A DNA stretch of 5,312 nucleotides. It comes from Pseudomonadota bacterium (GTDB lineage Bacteria; Pseudomonadota; Gammaproteobacteria; Xanthomonadales; Rhodanobacteraceae). Position 1 is the first letter of the stretch; every line of letters starts with the position of its first letter. This document shows, piece by piece, positions 1-5,312 of this stretch. The DNA lies in NCBI GenBank assembly GCA_021783385.1, contig JAJXTX010000181.1, forward strand, positions 1 to 5,312, read 5' to 3'. Under the pieces are notes generated by a model. It had not been told where the DNA came from. It saw only the letters and a list, made by a program, of their open reading frames with translations, and made no database searches. The translations under genes were made by a program, and so were the position numbers.

Positions 1-405
1 CTCCTCAACGCCACCCTGGAGCGCTGGGAGCAGTACGGTGAACGCGAGATCTTCAGCCAGATCGAGCTGATCGCCGATCCGCGCGAGCGCCTGCCCGAGC
101 TGTTTCGCCGGGTCGCGCACGAGCTGCAGTCGCATCGCGTGTACGCAGCCTTGCTGAAGGCGCTTGATCACCCGCAGGTGGTGCCGGTGATGGCGCGGGT
201 ATCGCAGCGCCGGATGGATTTTCTCACCACCGCGTATCGCGAAGCCGGCCTGCCGCCGCCGCAGGCGCTGAACCGCGCGCGGCTGACCTATGCCGCCTAC
301 GTCGGTTTTCTGCAGCTGAATTTCACCCTGGGCCTGCCGCGCGTCAACCACGAGGAGTTCGATGCCTACGTGGAGCACATGATCGCCACCCTGATTCCTG
401 CCTGA
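1..405 (+). CDS. TetR/AcrR-family transcriptional regulator, C-terminal part (5' end outside window)
   Basis: The reading frame is open from the first base to a TGA at 403-405, giving 134 residues with no start in view. The first residues (LLNATLERWE) look like the segment just after the helix-turn-helix of TetR proteins, where the 'FKxRxxLLxAxLxxWE' pattern is common. The DNA-binding domain, about 60 residues, would therefore lie upstream of the window. The rest is all-helical in character and fits a TetR ligand-binding and dimerisation domain: an amphipathic stretch (DPRERLPELFRRV), then HRVYAALLKALDHPQVVPVM, then a C-terminal helix ending EHMIATLIPA. A GTG at 139 could be taken as a start, but the upstream in-frame coding sequence continues the same fold, so it is not the real start. 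The ligand and targets are unknown. The gene points towards pckG, but a 123-base gap makes shared transcription uncertain. The family call rests on overall pattern, without the diagnostic domain. Confidence 0.75.
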   Translation, partial: LLNATLERWEQYGEREIFSQIELIADPRERLPELFRRVAHELQSHRVYAALLKALDHPQVVPVMARVSQRRMDFLTTAYREAGLPPPQALNRARLTYAAYVGFLQLNFTLGLPRVNHEEFDAYVEHMIATLIPA

Positions 406-442
406 GTCGCGCCGCAGCGCCGGGCTGACCCGACCAGTAGCC

Positions 443-470
443 GCATTTGCTGCACGCAACCTTGCAATGC
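443..470. promoter_or_regulatory. Imperfect inverted repeat upstream of pckG, possible operator
   Basis: GCATTTGC (443-450) and GCAATGC (464-470) form an imperfect inverted repeat with one unpaired base. A smaller symmetric element, TTGC-N5-GCAA (447-459), lies inside it. The element sits about 60-85 bases before the pckG start, where an operator or promoter would be expected. A weak sigma-70-like pair, TTGCTG (447-452) and CAGTAT (471-476) with an 18-base spacer, overlaps it; the -10 match is only 3 of 6. Its function is inferred from position and symmetry alone. Confidence 0.25.
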
Positions 471-515
471 CAGTATCCGCAAACTACCGTTCCTGCTCCT
501 TTTTACGGCAAGACC

Positions 516-526
516 AGAGAGGAAGG
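516..526 (+). promoter_or_regulatory. Ribosome binding site of pckG
   Basis: The purine-rich run AGAGAGGAAGG contains AGGA (520-523), five bases before the ATG at 529. This is a strong Shine-Dalgarno match at good spacing and fixes the pckG start. Confidence 0.8.
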
Positions 527-528
527 CG

Positions 529-2307
529 ATGGCGAGCAAGCTGGCAGCTCTGCAGCATTGGGTGGACGAGACGGCGGCGCTGACCCGCCCGGCACGGATC
601 CACTGGTGCGACGGCTCGGACGCCGAATACCAGGCACTGGTGCAGCAGATGCTGCAGAACGGCGACCTGATCGAGCTGAACCAGCAGACCCATCCGGGCT
701 GCTACCTGCACCGCTCGCACCCGTCGGACGTGGCGCGCGTCGAGCACCTGACCCTGGTCTGCCATCCACAGCAGCAGGACAGCGGCCCGAACAACCACTG
801 GATGGACCCGGCCGCCGCCCACGCGAAAATCGACGCGCTGTTCGACGGCTGCATGGAAGGCCGCACCCTCTACGTGATCCCCTACTGCATGGGGCCGATC
901 GAGTCGCCGCTGGCGCGCTGCGGTGTGGAGCTGACCGACAGCCCCTACGTGGTCGCCAACATGCGCATCATGACGCGCATGGGCGCCGCCGCACAGGCGC
1001 GCATCGAGCGCGAAGGCCGGTTCGTGCGCGGCCTGCATTCCATCGGCGAACTGGACCCCGAACGCCGCTTCATCATGCACTTCCCCGACGAGCTGCTGAT
1101 CAAGTCCTACGGCTCTGGCTACGGCGGCAACGCGCTGCTGGGCAAGAAGTGTCACGCGCTGCGCATCGCCAGCCACCAGGCCCGCGCCGAGGGATGGCTG
1201 GCCGAGCACATGCTGATCGTCGGCATCGAGAATCCACAGGGGCAGATCCACTACATCGCCGCCGCCTTCCCGTCCGCCTGCGGCAAGACCAACCTGGCCA
1301 TGCTGATACCGCCGGAAGGCTATCGCCGCGCCGGCTGGAAGGTGTGGACGGTGGGCGACGACATCTGCTGGATGCGTCCCGGTGCAGACGGCCGCCTCTA
1401 CGCCATCAACCCGGAGGCCGGCTTCTTCGGCGTGGCACCAGGCACCAGCGCAAGCACCAACCCGAATGCGCTGGCCAGCATCGCGCGGGACACCATCTTC
1501 ACCAACGTGGCAGTCACCGCCGACAACCAGCCGTGGTGGGAAGGCCTGCCCGGCACACCCGCCGCCGATTGGCAGGGTCGCGCGTATGACCGGGCCAATG
1601 GCCCGGCCGCGCATCCCAACTCGCGCTTCACGGTCAGCGCCAGGCAGTGCCCGACCTGGTCGAAGCAGGCCGAAGCGCCTGCGGGCGTGCCGATCAGCGC
1701 GATCGTGTTCGGCGGCCGTCGGCCCTCCCTGCTGCCGCTGGTGATGGAGGCGCGCGACTGGGCCCACGGCGTGCTGATGGGCGCCGCGATGGGCTCGGAA
1801 ACCACCGCCGCCGCGACCGGCGCGGTCGGCGTGCTGCGCCGTGACTCGATGGCGATGAAGCCGTTCTGCGGCTACCACTTCGGCGACTACTTTGCGCACT
1901 GGCTGTCGTTCGACCAGGCCGGCGCGAAGCTGCCGAAAATCTTCCACGTCAACTGGTTCCGCAAGGGCAGCGACGGTCAGTTCCTGTGGCCCGGCTTCGG
2001 CGACAACCTGCGCGTGCTCGAATGGATGATCGAGCGCATCGAAGGCCGCGCCACCGGCGTCGACACGCCCGTCGGCATCCTGCCGTCCGAGGGCGAGCTG
2101 AAGCTGGAAGGGCTGGCGCTCGACCGCACCCGACTCGACGAACTGCTCGCGGTCGATCCGGACGGCTGGCAGGACGAGCTGGCCGCGATTGGCGACTATC
2201 TGGAAAGCTTTGTGCCGCGCCTGCCCGCACGCCTGCGCAGCGAACAGCAGCGGGTCGCCCAGGCGCTGGCTGCCGCTCAGCCGCGGCGTCGGGCCCACGC
2301 ATCCTGA
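529..2307 (+). CDS. pckG: Phosphoenolpyruvate carboxykinase, GTP-dependent
   Basis: This cytosolic enzyme catalyses oxaloacetate + GTP <-> PEP + GDP + CO2, the first committed step of gluconeogenesis from TCA-cycle carbon. The protein is 592 residues, close to the usual 600-620 of the GTP family, and starts at an ATG behind a strong Shine-Dalgarno. The family landmarks are present in order: substrate-binding Arg in DVARVE (R70); YGSGYGGN (about 194-201) followed by LLGKKC with the likely metal ligand K207; EHM with the metal-ligand His H227; the P-loop FPSACGKTN (247-255) with the reactive Cys C251 and K253; the kinase-2 motif GDDICWM (276-282) with metal ligand D278; HPNSRF with R366; FGGRRP (394-399); the mobile lid near 421-433; and the aromatic guanine pocket W476, F477, F485, F490. 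Residue roles are assigned by comparison with the animal cytosolic enzyme from memory. The GTP-type motifs rule out the ATP-dependent PckA family. No key residue is missing and the gene appears intact and monocistronic. Confidence 0.97.
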   Translation: MASKLAALQHWVDETAALTRPARIHWCDGSDAEYQALVQQMLQNGDLIELNQQTHPGCYLHRSHPSDVARVEHLTLVCHPQQQDSGPNNHWMDPAAAHAKIDALFDGCMEGRTLYVIPYCMGPIESPLARCGVELTDSPYVVANMRIMTRMGAAAQARIEREGRFVRGLHSIGELDPERRFIMHFPDELLIKSYGSGYGGNALLGKKCHALRIASHQARAEGWLAEHMLIVGIENPQGQIHYIAAAFPSACGKTNLAMLIPPEGYRRAGWKVWTVGDDICWMRPGADGRLYAINPEAGFFGVAPGTSASTNPNALASIARDTIFTNVAVTADNQPWWEGLPGTPAADWQGRAYDRANGPAAHPNSRFTVSARQCPTWSKQAEAPAGVPISAIVFGGRRPSLLPLVMEARDWAHGVLMGAAMGSETTAAATGAVGVLRRDSMAMKPFCGYHFGDYFAHWLSFDQAGAKLPKIFHVNWFRKGSDGQFLWPGFGDNLRVLEWMIERIEGRATGVDTPVGILPSEGELKLEGLALDRTRLDELLAVDPDGWQDELAAIGDYLESFVPRLPARLRSEQQRVAQALAAAQPRRRAHAS

Positions 2308-2318
2308 GCCAGCGAGCA

Positions 2319-2374
2319 GCGATGCGGACATCGCGTGCGGGCGCCGATACCCGGCCCGCATCCAAACGCTTTGG
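2319..2374. repeat. Three adjacent small inverted repeats between pckG and the sigma gene
   Basis: Three perfect inverted repeats lie almost end to end. The first is GCGATG/CATCGC (2319-2324 and 2329-2334), 6 bp around a CGGA tetraloop. The second is TGCGGGC/GCCCGCA (2336-2342 and 2354-2360), 7 bp around an 11-base loop. The third is CCAAA/TTTGG (2362-2366 and 2370-2374), 5 bp around CGC. They begin 11 bases after the pckG stop. The first two could act as a pckG terminator or 3'-end stabiliser, but no T-run follows. The third could be an operator for the downstream operon. Short inverted repeats are common by chance in GC-rich DNA, so the role is tentative; the pairing is read directly. Confidence 0.4.
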
Positions 2375-2433
2375 CGTACTGCTGCATCGAAGCTGGCAAG
2401 ATGATCGCCGTTCGCTCCAGGCCGGGAATACCC

Positions 2434-2979
2434 ATGCGCTCTGCGACTCTCGCAGAAGTCAATGATGCCGACGACGTGCGTGCCGCGGCCGCGGGTGATC
2501 GCGGCGCGTTCCAGCGGTTGTACCGGCTGCACGTGGGCCGCGTGCATGGTGCGGTGTACCGGCTGGCCGGCTGCGACCACGCGCGCGCCGAGGATCTGAC
2601 CCAGGACGCCTTCGTCCGCGCGTGGCAGAAACTGCCCGGCTTTCGTCACGAGAGCGCGTTCGGTACCTGGCTGTACCGGCTGGCGGTGAACGTGGCGCTG
2701 ATGGACATCCGCGCTCGTGGCGCCGATCCGGTCAGCATGCGGGACGAGGAACAGTTGCCCGATCCCGGCCAGCTGCCGTTCTGCGCCGCCGAACGCGAGG
2801 AGCTGCAACGCGCGATCGGCCAGCTTCCGCCGGGTGCGCGCGCCGTGCTGGTGCTGCACGACATCGAAGGCTGGCGGCATGACGAGATCGGCCATGCACT
2901 GGGCATCGCGGCGGGCACCTCCAAGGCGCAGCTGCACCGCGCCCGTGGCCTGCTGCGCAAGCTTGTGGGAGAACGCTGA
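2434..2979 (+). CDS. RNA polymerase sigma factor, ECF (sigma-70 group 4) subfamily
   Basis: The product directs core RNA polymerase to a specific promoter set, usually in response to an envelope or stress signal. From the chosen start it is 181 residues, typical for an ECF factor. Region 2 spans about residues 12-95, with the core-binding stretch AEDLTQDAFVRAWQ (52-65) and the -10 recognition stretch FGTWLYRLAVN (76-86). An acidic linker (about 97-120) follows, with no region 3. Region 4 spans about 124-176: LPPGARAVLVLHDIEG, then the helix-turn-helix HDEIGHALGIAAGTSKAQLHRAR for the -35 element. The ATG at 2434 is preferred because GGGA (2424-2427) lies six bases upstream and it leaves a normal N-terminus. 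The ATG at 2401 (192 residues) is possible. The GTG at 2335 (214 residues) lies just before a hairpin stem and is unlikely. The stop overlaps the next gene's ATG by one base (TGATG), indicating translational coupling. Its target promoters are unknown; autoregulation is common in the family, but no clear ECF-type promoter was seen upstream. Confidence 0.93.
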   Translation: MRSATLAEVNDADDVRAAAAGDRGAFQRLYRLHVGRVHGAVYRLAGCDHARAEDLTQDAFVRAWQKLPGFRHESAFGTWLYRLAVNVALMDIRARGADPVSMRDEEQLPDPGQLPFCAAEREELQRAIGQLPPGARAVLVLHDIEGWRHDEIGHALGIAAGTSKAQLHRARGLLRKLVGER

Positions 2980-3437
2980 TGAACGAATTCACCTGGCGCC
3001 GCCAGCTGCGCGAACTGCGCCAACCACTGAGTCCGCCGGATGACCTGTGGGCATCCATCGACAGGCGGCTGAACCAGCTCACGCCGCTGCCGGTCGCCCC
3101 GCCCGCCGTGCAAATCGAGCCGCGCGGTACCCGTCGACGGCGCCTGCTCGGGGTGGCCACGCTTGCCGCCTCGGTATGGCTGTGTGCAGGCATCGGCTGG
3201 CGCTTGCTGCGGCCAGCAGCGGCACCTGCACCGGTCGTGGAAAGCGCCGCCACTCCGGTCAGCTGGAGGCCTGCCGATCCGCGGCTGGCCGGCGCCAGCA
3301 TCGAGCTGGACGCAGCGCGCATGGAGCTGCGGCAGGCGCTGCAGCAAGCCCCGCACTCGGCCGCGTTGCAGCGCCTGCTGAGCCGCGCCGAACGCCAGCA
3401 GGCCCGGCTGCGGCGACTGGGCCGGGAAGCCGGCTGA
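2979..3437 (+). CDS. Small single-pass membrane protein, probable anti-sigma factor
   Basis: This 152-residue protein probably binds and restrains the sigma factor encoded just upstream. The assignment rests mainly on the one-base TGATG overlap with the sigma gene and on topology. Residues 1-50 are a charged cytoplasmic segment with a helical PPDDLWASIDRRL stretch (19-31), the likely sigma contact. A basic patch RRRR (52-55) comes directly before one membrane helix (about 56-77, LLGVATLAASVWLCAGIGWRLL). This predicts the N-terminus inside and residues 78-152 in the periplasm. The periplasmic part has a Pro/Ala-rich spacer, then an amphipathic helix rich in Gln, Arg and Leu (about 108-150) that could form a coiled coil. 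The zinc anti-sigma motif HxxxCxxC is absent, and the only Cys (C69) lies in the membrane helix. No confident family assignment is possible from sequence; it could instead be another membrane component of the same operon. Confidence 0.65.
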   Translation: MNEFTWRRQLRELRQPLSPPDDLWASIDRRLNQLTPLPVAPPAVQIEPRGTRRRRLLGVATLAASVWLCAGIGWRLLRPAAAPAPVVESAATPVSWRPADPRLAGASIELDAARMELRQALQQAPHSAALQRLLSRAERQQARLRRLGREAG

Positions 3438-3447
3438 GATTTCCGGA

Positions 3448-4356
3448 ATGATCATGCAAACGAGCCGCTACCTTCCCCTGCTGCTGTGCTTTTGCGTGGG
3501 CCGCGCGCTGGCCGTCACGCCGATCCAGCTGCACCATGACGCCAGCCCCACGGCGCATGTCAGCATCAGCAATATCGCCGGCACGGTGACCGTGCAGGGC
3601 TGGGACCGCAACGAGGTGCAGGTGAGCGGCGAACTGGGCGATGGCGCCAAACCGCTCAGCATCAGCGGCAGCCACGGCAACCTGTCCATCAAGGTCGAGC
3701 CGCAGGGCGGTTCGGGCTGGTTCCACTGGGCCAGCGACAGTCGCATGGGGCCCACCGCGCTTGAAGTCCACGTGCCGCGGGCCGCCTCGCTGGCGATCAG
3801 CGTGATCAGCGCCACGCTGGTGATCGACGGCATCGACGGCGGCAGCATCGCGCTGGATACGGTCAGCGGCAAGGCGCGCATCCAGGCGCGCACGCCCTCG
3901 CTCAAGGTCGACAGCGTCAGCGGCAGCATCGAGCTTGGCGGGCATGCCGAACAGGCCGATCTGCAGACCGTCAGCGGCGATATCCTGGCCCCCACCCTGG
4001 GCAGCGTGGCCAAGCTGCAGACGATTTCCGGCCACATTCAGGCGAACGGCGGTCCGTGGCGCAAATTCAGCCTCAGCACGGTCTCCGGCGACGCGCAGCT
4101 GGCCGGCGCGTTGGCGCCGGGGGGCACCTTCGACATCGACAGCATGAGCGGCGACGTGCAGCTGCAGCTGCCGGCCGCCACCTCCGCCGCCCTGCACGCG
4201 AGCAGCTTCAGCGGCGACCTGCGCAGCGATTTCGGCACGCCGCGTCAAGCCGCTCACGGCCCCGGCAGCAGCCTGGATGCGCGCCTCGGCGATGGCCTGG
4301 GGCGAATCACTATCGAGACTTTCAGCGGCGACCTGCGCATTCGCCGGCAGCGCTGA
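3448..4356 (+). CDS. Secreted beta-strand-repeat protein, DUF4097 type
   Basis: The protein is 302 residues and is predicted to be exported. It has an N-terminal signal peptide with R7, a hydrophobic core (LPLLLCFCVG) and a likely cleavage after ALA (22/23). There is no lipobox, so it is probably periplasmic or surface rather than lipid-anchored. The mature part is a run of short beta-strand units marked by a [TSM][VIMF]SG turn. The Ser-Gly pairs start at residues 140, 158, 176, 194, 213, 234, 255 and 293, spaced 18-21 apart, with one double gap. More degenerate units precede them from about residue 28. This pattern fits the DUF4097 / 'putative adhesin' solenoid fold; the biochemical role of that family is not established. 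It starts 10 bases after the anti-sigma candidate and is surely co-transcribed with it. An in-frame ATG at 3454 is an equally plausible start, since GGA (3445-3447) is better spaced for it; both keep the signal peptide. Confidence 0.85.
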   Translation: MIMQTSRYLPLLLCFCVGRALAVTPIQLHHDASPTAHVSISNIAGTVTVQGWDRNEVQVSGELGDGAKPLSISGSHGNLSIKVEPQGGSGWFHWASDSRMGPTALEVHVPRAASLAISVISATLVIDGIDGGSIALDTVSGKARIQARTPSLKVDSVSGSIELGGHAEQADLQTVSGDILAPTLGSVAKLQTISGHIQANGGPWRKFSLSTVSGDAQLAGALAPGGTFDIDSMSGDVQLQLPAATSAALHASSFSGDLRSDFGTPRQAAHGPGSSLDARLGDGLGRITIETFSGDLRIRRQR

Positions 4357-4370
4357 CCGCGCATGCAAGA

Positions 4371-4396
4371 ACGCCGTCGCGCAGCGGCGACGGCGT
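4371..4396. terminator. Hairpin between convergent genes, likely transcription terminator
   Basis: ACGCCGTCGC (4371-4380) pairs perfectly with GCGACGGCGT (4387-4396) around the loop GCAGCG, giving a GC-rich 10-bp stem. It lies 14 bases after the DUF4097 gene stop and 23 bases beyond the stop of the minus-strand gene, the classic place for a shared terminator. On the minus strand the stem is followed by TCTTGC, a weak T-rich tail. On the plus strand there is no T-run. It therefore looks better as a terminator for the minus-strand gene, though it may serve both. Confidence 0.7.
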
Positions 4397-4419
4397 GGCG
4401 TGCCGCGACAGCAGCCGGA

Positions 4420-5312
4420 TCAGAGATCCTGGTGATACTGCACGTAAGGTGTGCGCGACTGGTCGGGTTCGGGACCGATCGGCGTATTCGACGCATTGCC
4501 GGATGACCACAGGTTCTGCGCACCCACGCTCAGCGAACCGCGCCATGGCAACCGCCACGTCACGCCGAGATCGATGCTGCTCCAGCGCTTGTCCGGATTG
4601 AAGCCGCCGGGGATGCCGGCCAGCGGCTGCATGGTGCGGCCGACCAGCATGCCGGTGACCGGGCCATGATCAACGCCGAAGCTCAGCTGCTTCTGGTCCA
4701 GCGTGCTGAGGCCCAGCAGGTTGCCCGGCAGCAGGCGGATGCGACCGACGCTGGCACCAAGGTCGATGCCGTTGCCACCGCCCAGAGCCAGCCGACCGCG
4801 CGCATTGAGCTGGGCGCTGCTGTCGAATCCGGACAGTCCATCCACGCCGGGTGCTGCACCCGGCAGCACCCGCGGCAGCAGCGCGATGTTGCCCGGGGTG
4901 CTGTTGGTGCCCACGCTCACCCCCAGGCTGTAGGGGCCGGCTGCATAGGTGGCACCCACCTCGCTGCCAAGCACCCGCTGCGGCTGATTGGCCCAGGAAT
5001 GCTCGCTGATCTCGGCATGCGCCTGCAGATTCGGCAGCAGGCCGTACTGCAGGCCGGTCGTCATCACGCTCGCCGCATCGACCGGATGGATGGCCAGCAG
5101 CGCATTGTCGTGCAAGGCCTGACTGCCGGTGCTGCGCTCGGCTTTCAGCGCCAGCAGCCGACCGTCGCGGCCGCGCCACAGCGGCAGGAGCATGCCGGGC
5201 GCCACTTCATCGACCTGATCCGGCTGCCGGTTGAGCAGTCGCTGCGCCAACGCACTGTCGCTGCTCACAGACTGCCCGGCCGCGGCAAGCGGCAGCAGGC
5301 ACATCAGCAACA
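4420..5312 (-). CDS. Predicted outer-membrane beta-barrel protein (5' end at window edge)
   Basis: The minus-strand frame is open from the window edge to a TGA at 4422-4420, with about 297 codons visible. The N-terminus in view (LLMCLLPLAAAGQSVSS) looks like the end of a signal peptide. The Met at 5304 would leave a very short, uncharged leader, so the true start is probably just outside the window. After an N-terminal region (about 80 residues) the sequence alternates polar and hydrophobic residues in Gly-rich strands (TGLQYGLLPNLQAHAEI, SEVGATYAAGPYSLGVSVG, GRLALGGGNGIDLGASVG, SSIDLGVTWRLPWRGSLSVG). This is typical of transmembrane beta-strands with short turns. The segment GSLSVGAQNLWSSGN followed by PYVQYHQDL at the C-terminus recalls the last strands of barrel proteins, although the final residue is Leu rather than the usual Phe. 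No specific family or substrate was recognised. It is convergent with the sigma operon and so transcribed separately. Confidence 0.65.
   Translation of the reverse strand, partial: LLMCLLPLAAAGQSVSSDSALAQRLLNRQPDQVDEVAPGMLLPLWRGRDGRLLALKAERSTGSQALHDNALLAIHPVDAASVMTTGLQYGLLPNLQAHAEISEHSWANQPQRVLGSEVGATYAAGPYSLGVSVGTNSTPGNIALLPRVLPGAAPGVDGLSGFDSSAQLNARGRLALGGGNGIDLGASVGRIRLLPGNLLGLSTLDQKQLSFGVDHGPVTGMLVGRTMQPLAGIPGGFNPDKRWSSIDLGVTWRLPWRGSLSVGAQNLWSSGNASNTPIGPEPDQSRTPYVQYHQDL

Noticed and set aside
421..432. CGGG-CTGA-CCCG hairpin after the TetR-type gene as a terminator
   Set aside because: The stem is only 4 bp and no T-run follows, so it is not distinguishable from chance in GC-rich DNA.
447..1589. 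A 380-codon open frame on the plus strand overlapping the start of pckG
   Set aside because: The translation is Arg/His/Gly/Pro-rich low-complexity sequence typical of an out-of-frame reading of GC-rich DNA, and it overlaps the well-supported pckG.
2335..2433. N-terminal extension of the sigma factor from the GTG at 2335
   Set aside because: The extra residues have no sigma-factor similarity, the GTG directly abuts a hairpin stem, and no Shine-Dalgarno precedes it. The ATG at 2434 has a good one.
484..2937. An 817-codon open frame on the minus strand, opposite pckG and the sigma gene
   Set aside because: Its codons align base-for-base with those of pckG and the sigma gene, which share a frame. 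In GC-rich genes the sense codons TTA, CTA and TCA that would give antisense stops are rare, so a long mirror frame is expected. The plus-strand proteins have full family motifs; this one has no recognisable domain.
3259..4368. A 369-codon minus-strand frame opposite the DUF4097 gene
   Set aside because: It is the directly opposed frame of the DUF4097 gene, Ala/Arg/Asp/Gln-rich with no domain, and would overlap a gene with a clear signal peptide and repeat structure.
1..5312. CRISPR arrays, tRNA or rRNA genes, insertion sequences and phage genes
   Set aside because: Reading both strands gave no direct-repeat array, no tRNA-like cloverleaf, no rRNA sequence and no transposase or integrase motifs.

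Overview
The window is high-GC DNA with strong G/C preference at third codon positions. It carries a GTP-type PEP carboxykinase, a compact ECF sigma operon and a predicted outer-membrane protein. This suggests a Gram-negative proteobacterium, most likely a gammaproteobacterium of the Xanthomonadales type (Rhodanobacter, Dyella or Xanthomonas-like). That placement is an inference from gene content and composition; there is no rRNA or other marker here to confirm it.

Layout: (1) bases 1-405 (+) hold the C-terminal part of a TetR/AcrR-type regulator whose DNA-binding half lies upstream of the window. (2) After a 123-base gap with a good ribosome binding site and a possible operator-like inverted repeat comes pckG (529-2307, +), an apparently intact GTP-dependent phosphoenolpyruvate carboxykinase, the entry enzyme of gluconeogenesis. 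(3) The 126-base gap after pckG holds three small inverted repeats set almost end to end. (4) A tight three-gene operon follows (+): an ECF sigma factor (2434-2979), a small single-pass membrane protein that is probably its anti-sigma factor (2979-3437, overlapping by one base), and a secreted DUF4097-type beta-strand-repeat protein (3448-4356). (5) A strong 10-bp hairpin (4371-4396) separates this operon from a convergent minus-strand gene (4420 to beyond 5312) for a predicted outer-membrane beta-barrel protein whose start is cut by the window edge.

How the genes work together: pckG is a stand-alone metabolic gene. The sigma/anti-sigma/DUF4097 trio looks like one envelope-signalling unit. 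The sigma factor would be held by the membrane protein, and the exported solenoid protein would be either the sensor-side partner or an output of the pathway. The anti-sigma candidate lacks the usual zinc-binding (HxxxCxxC) motif, so how it senses and releases the sigma factor is not evident from sequence. This trio is the part of the window most worth following up; the rest looks conventional.
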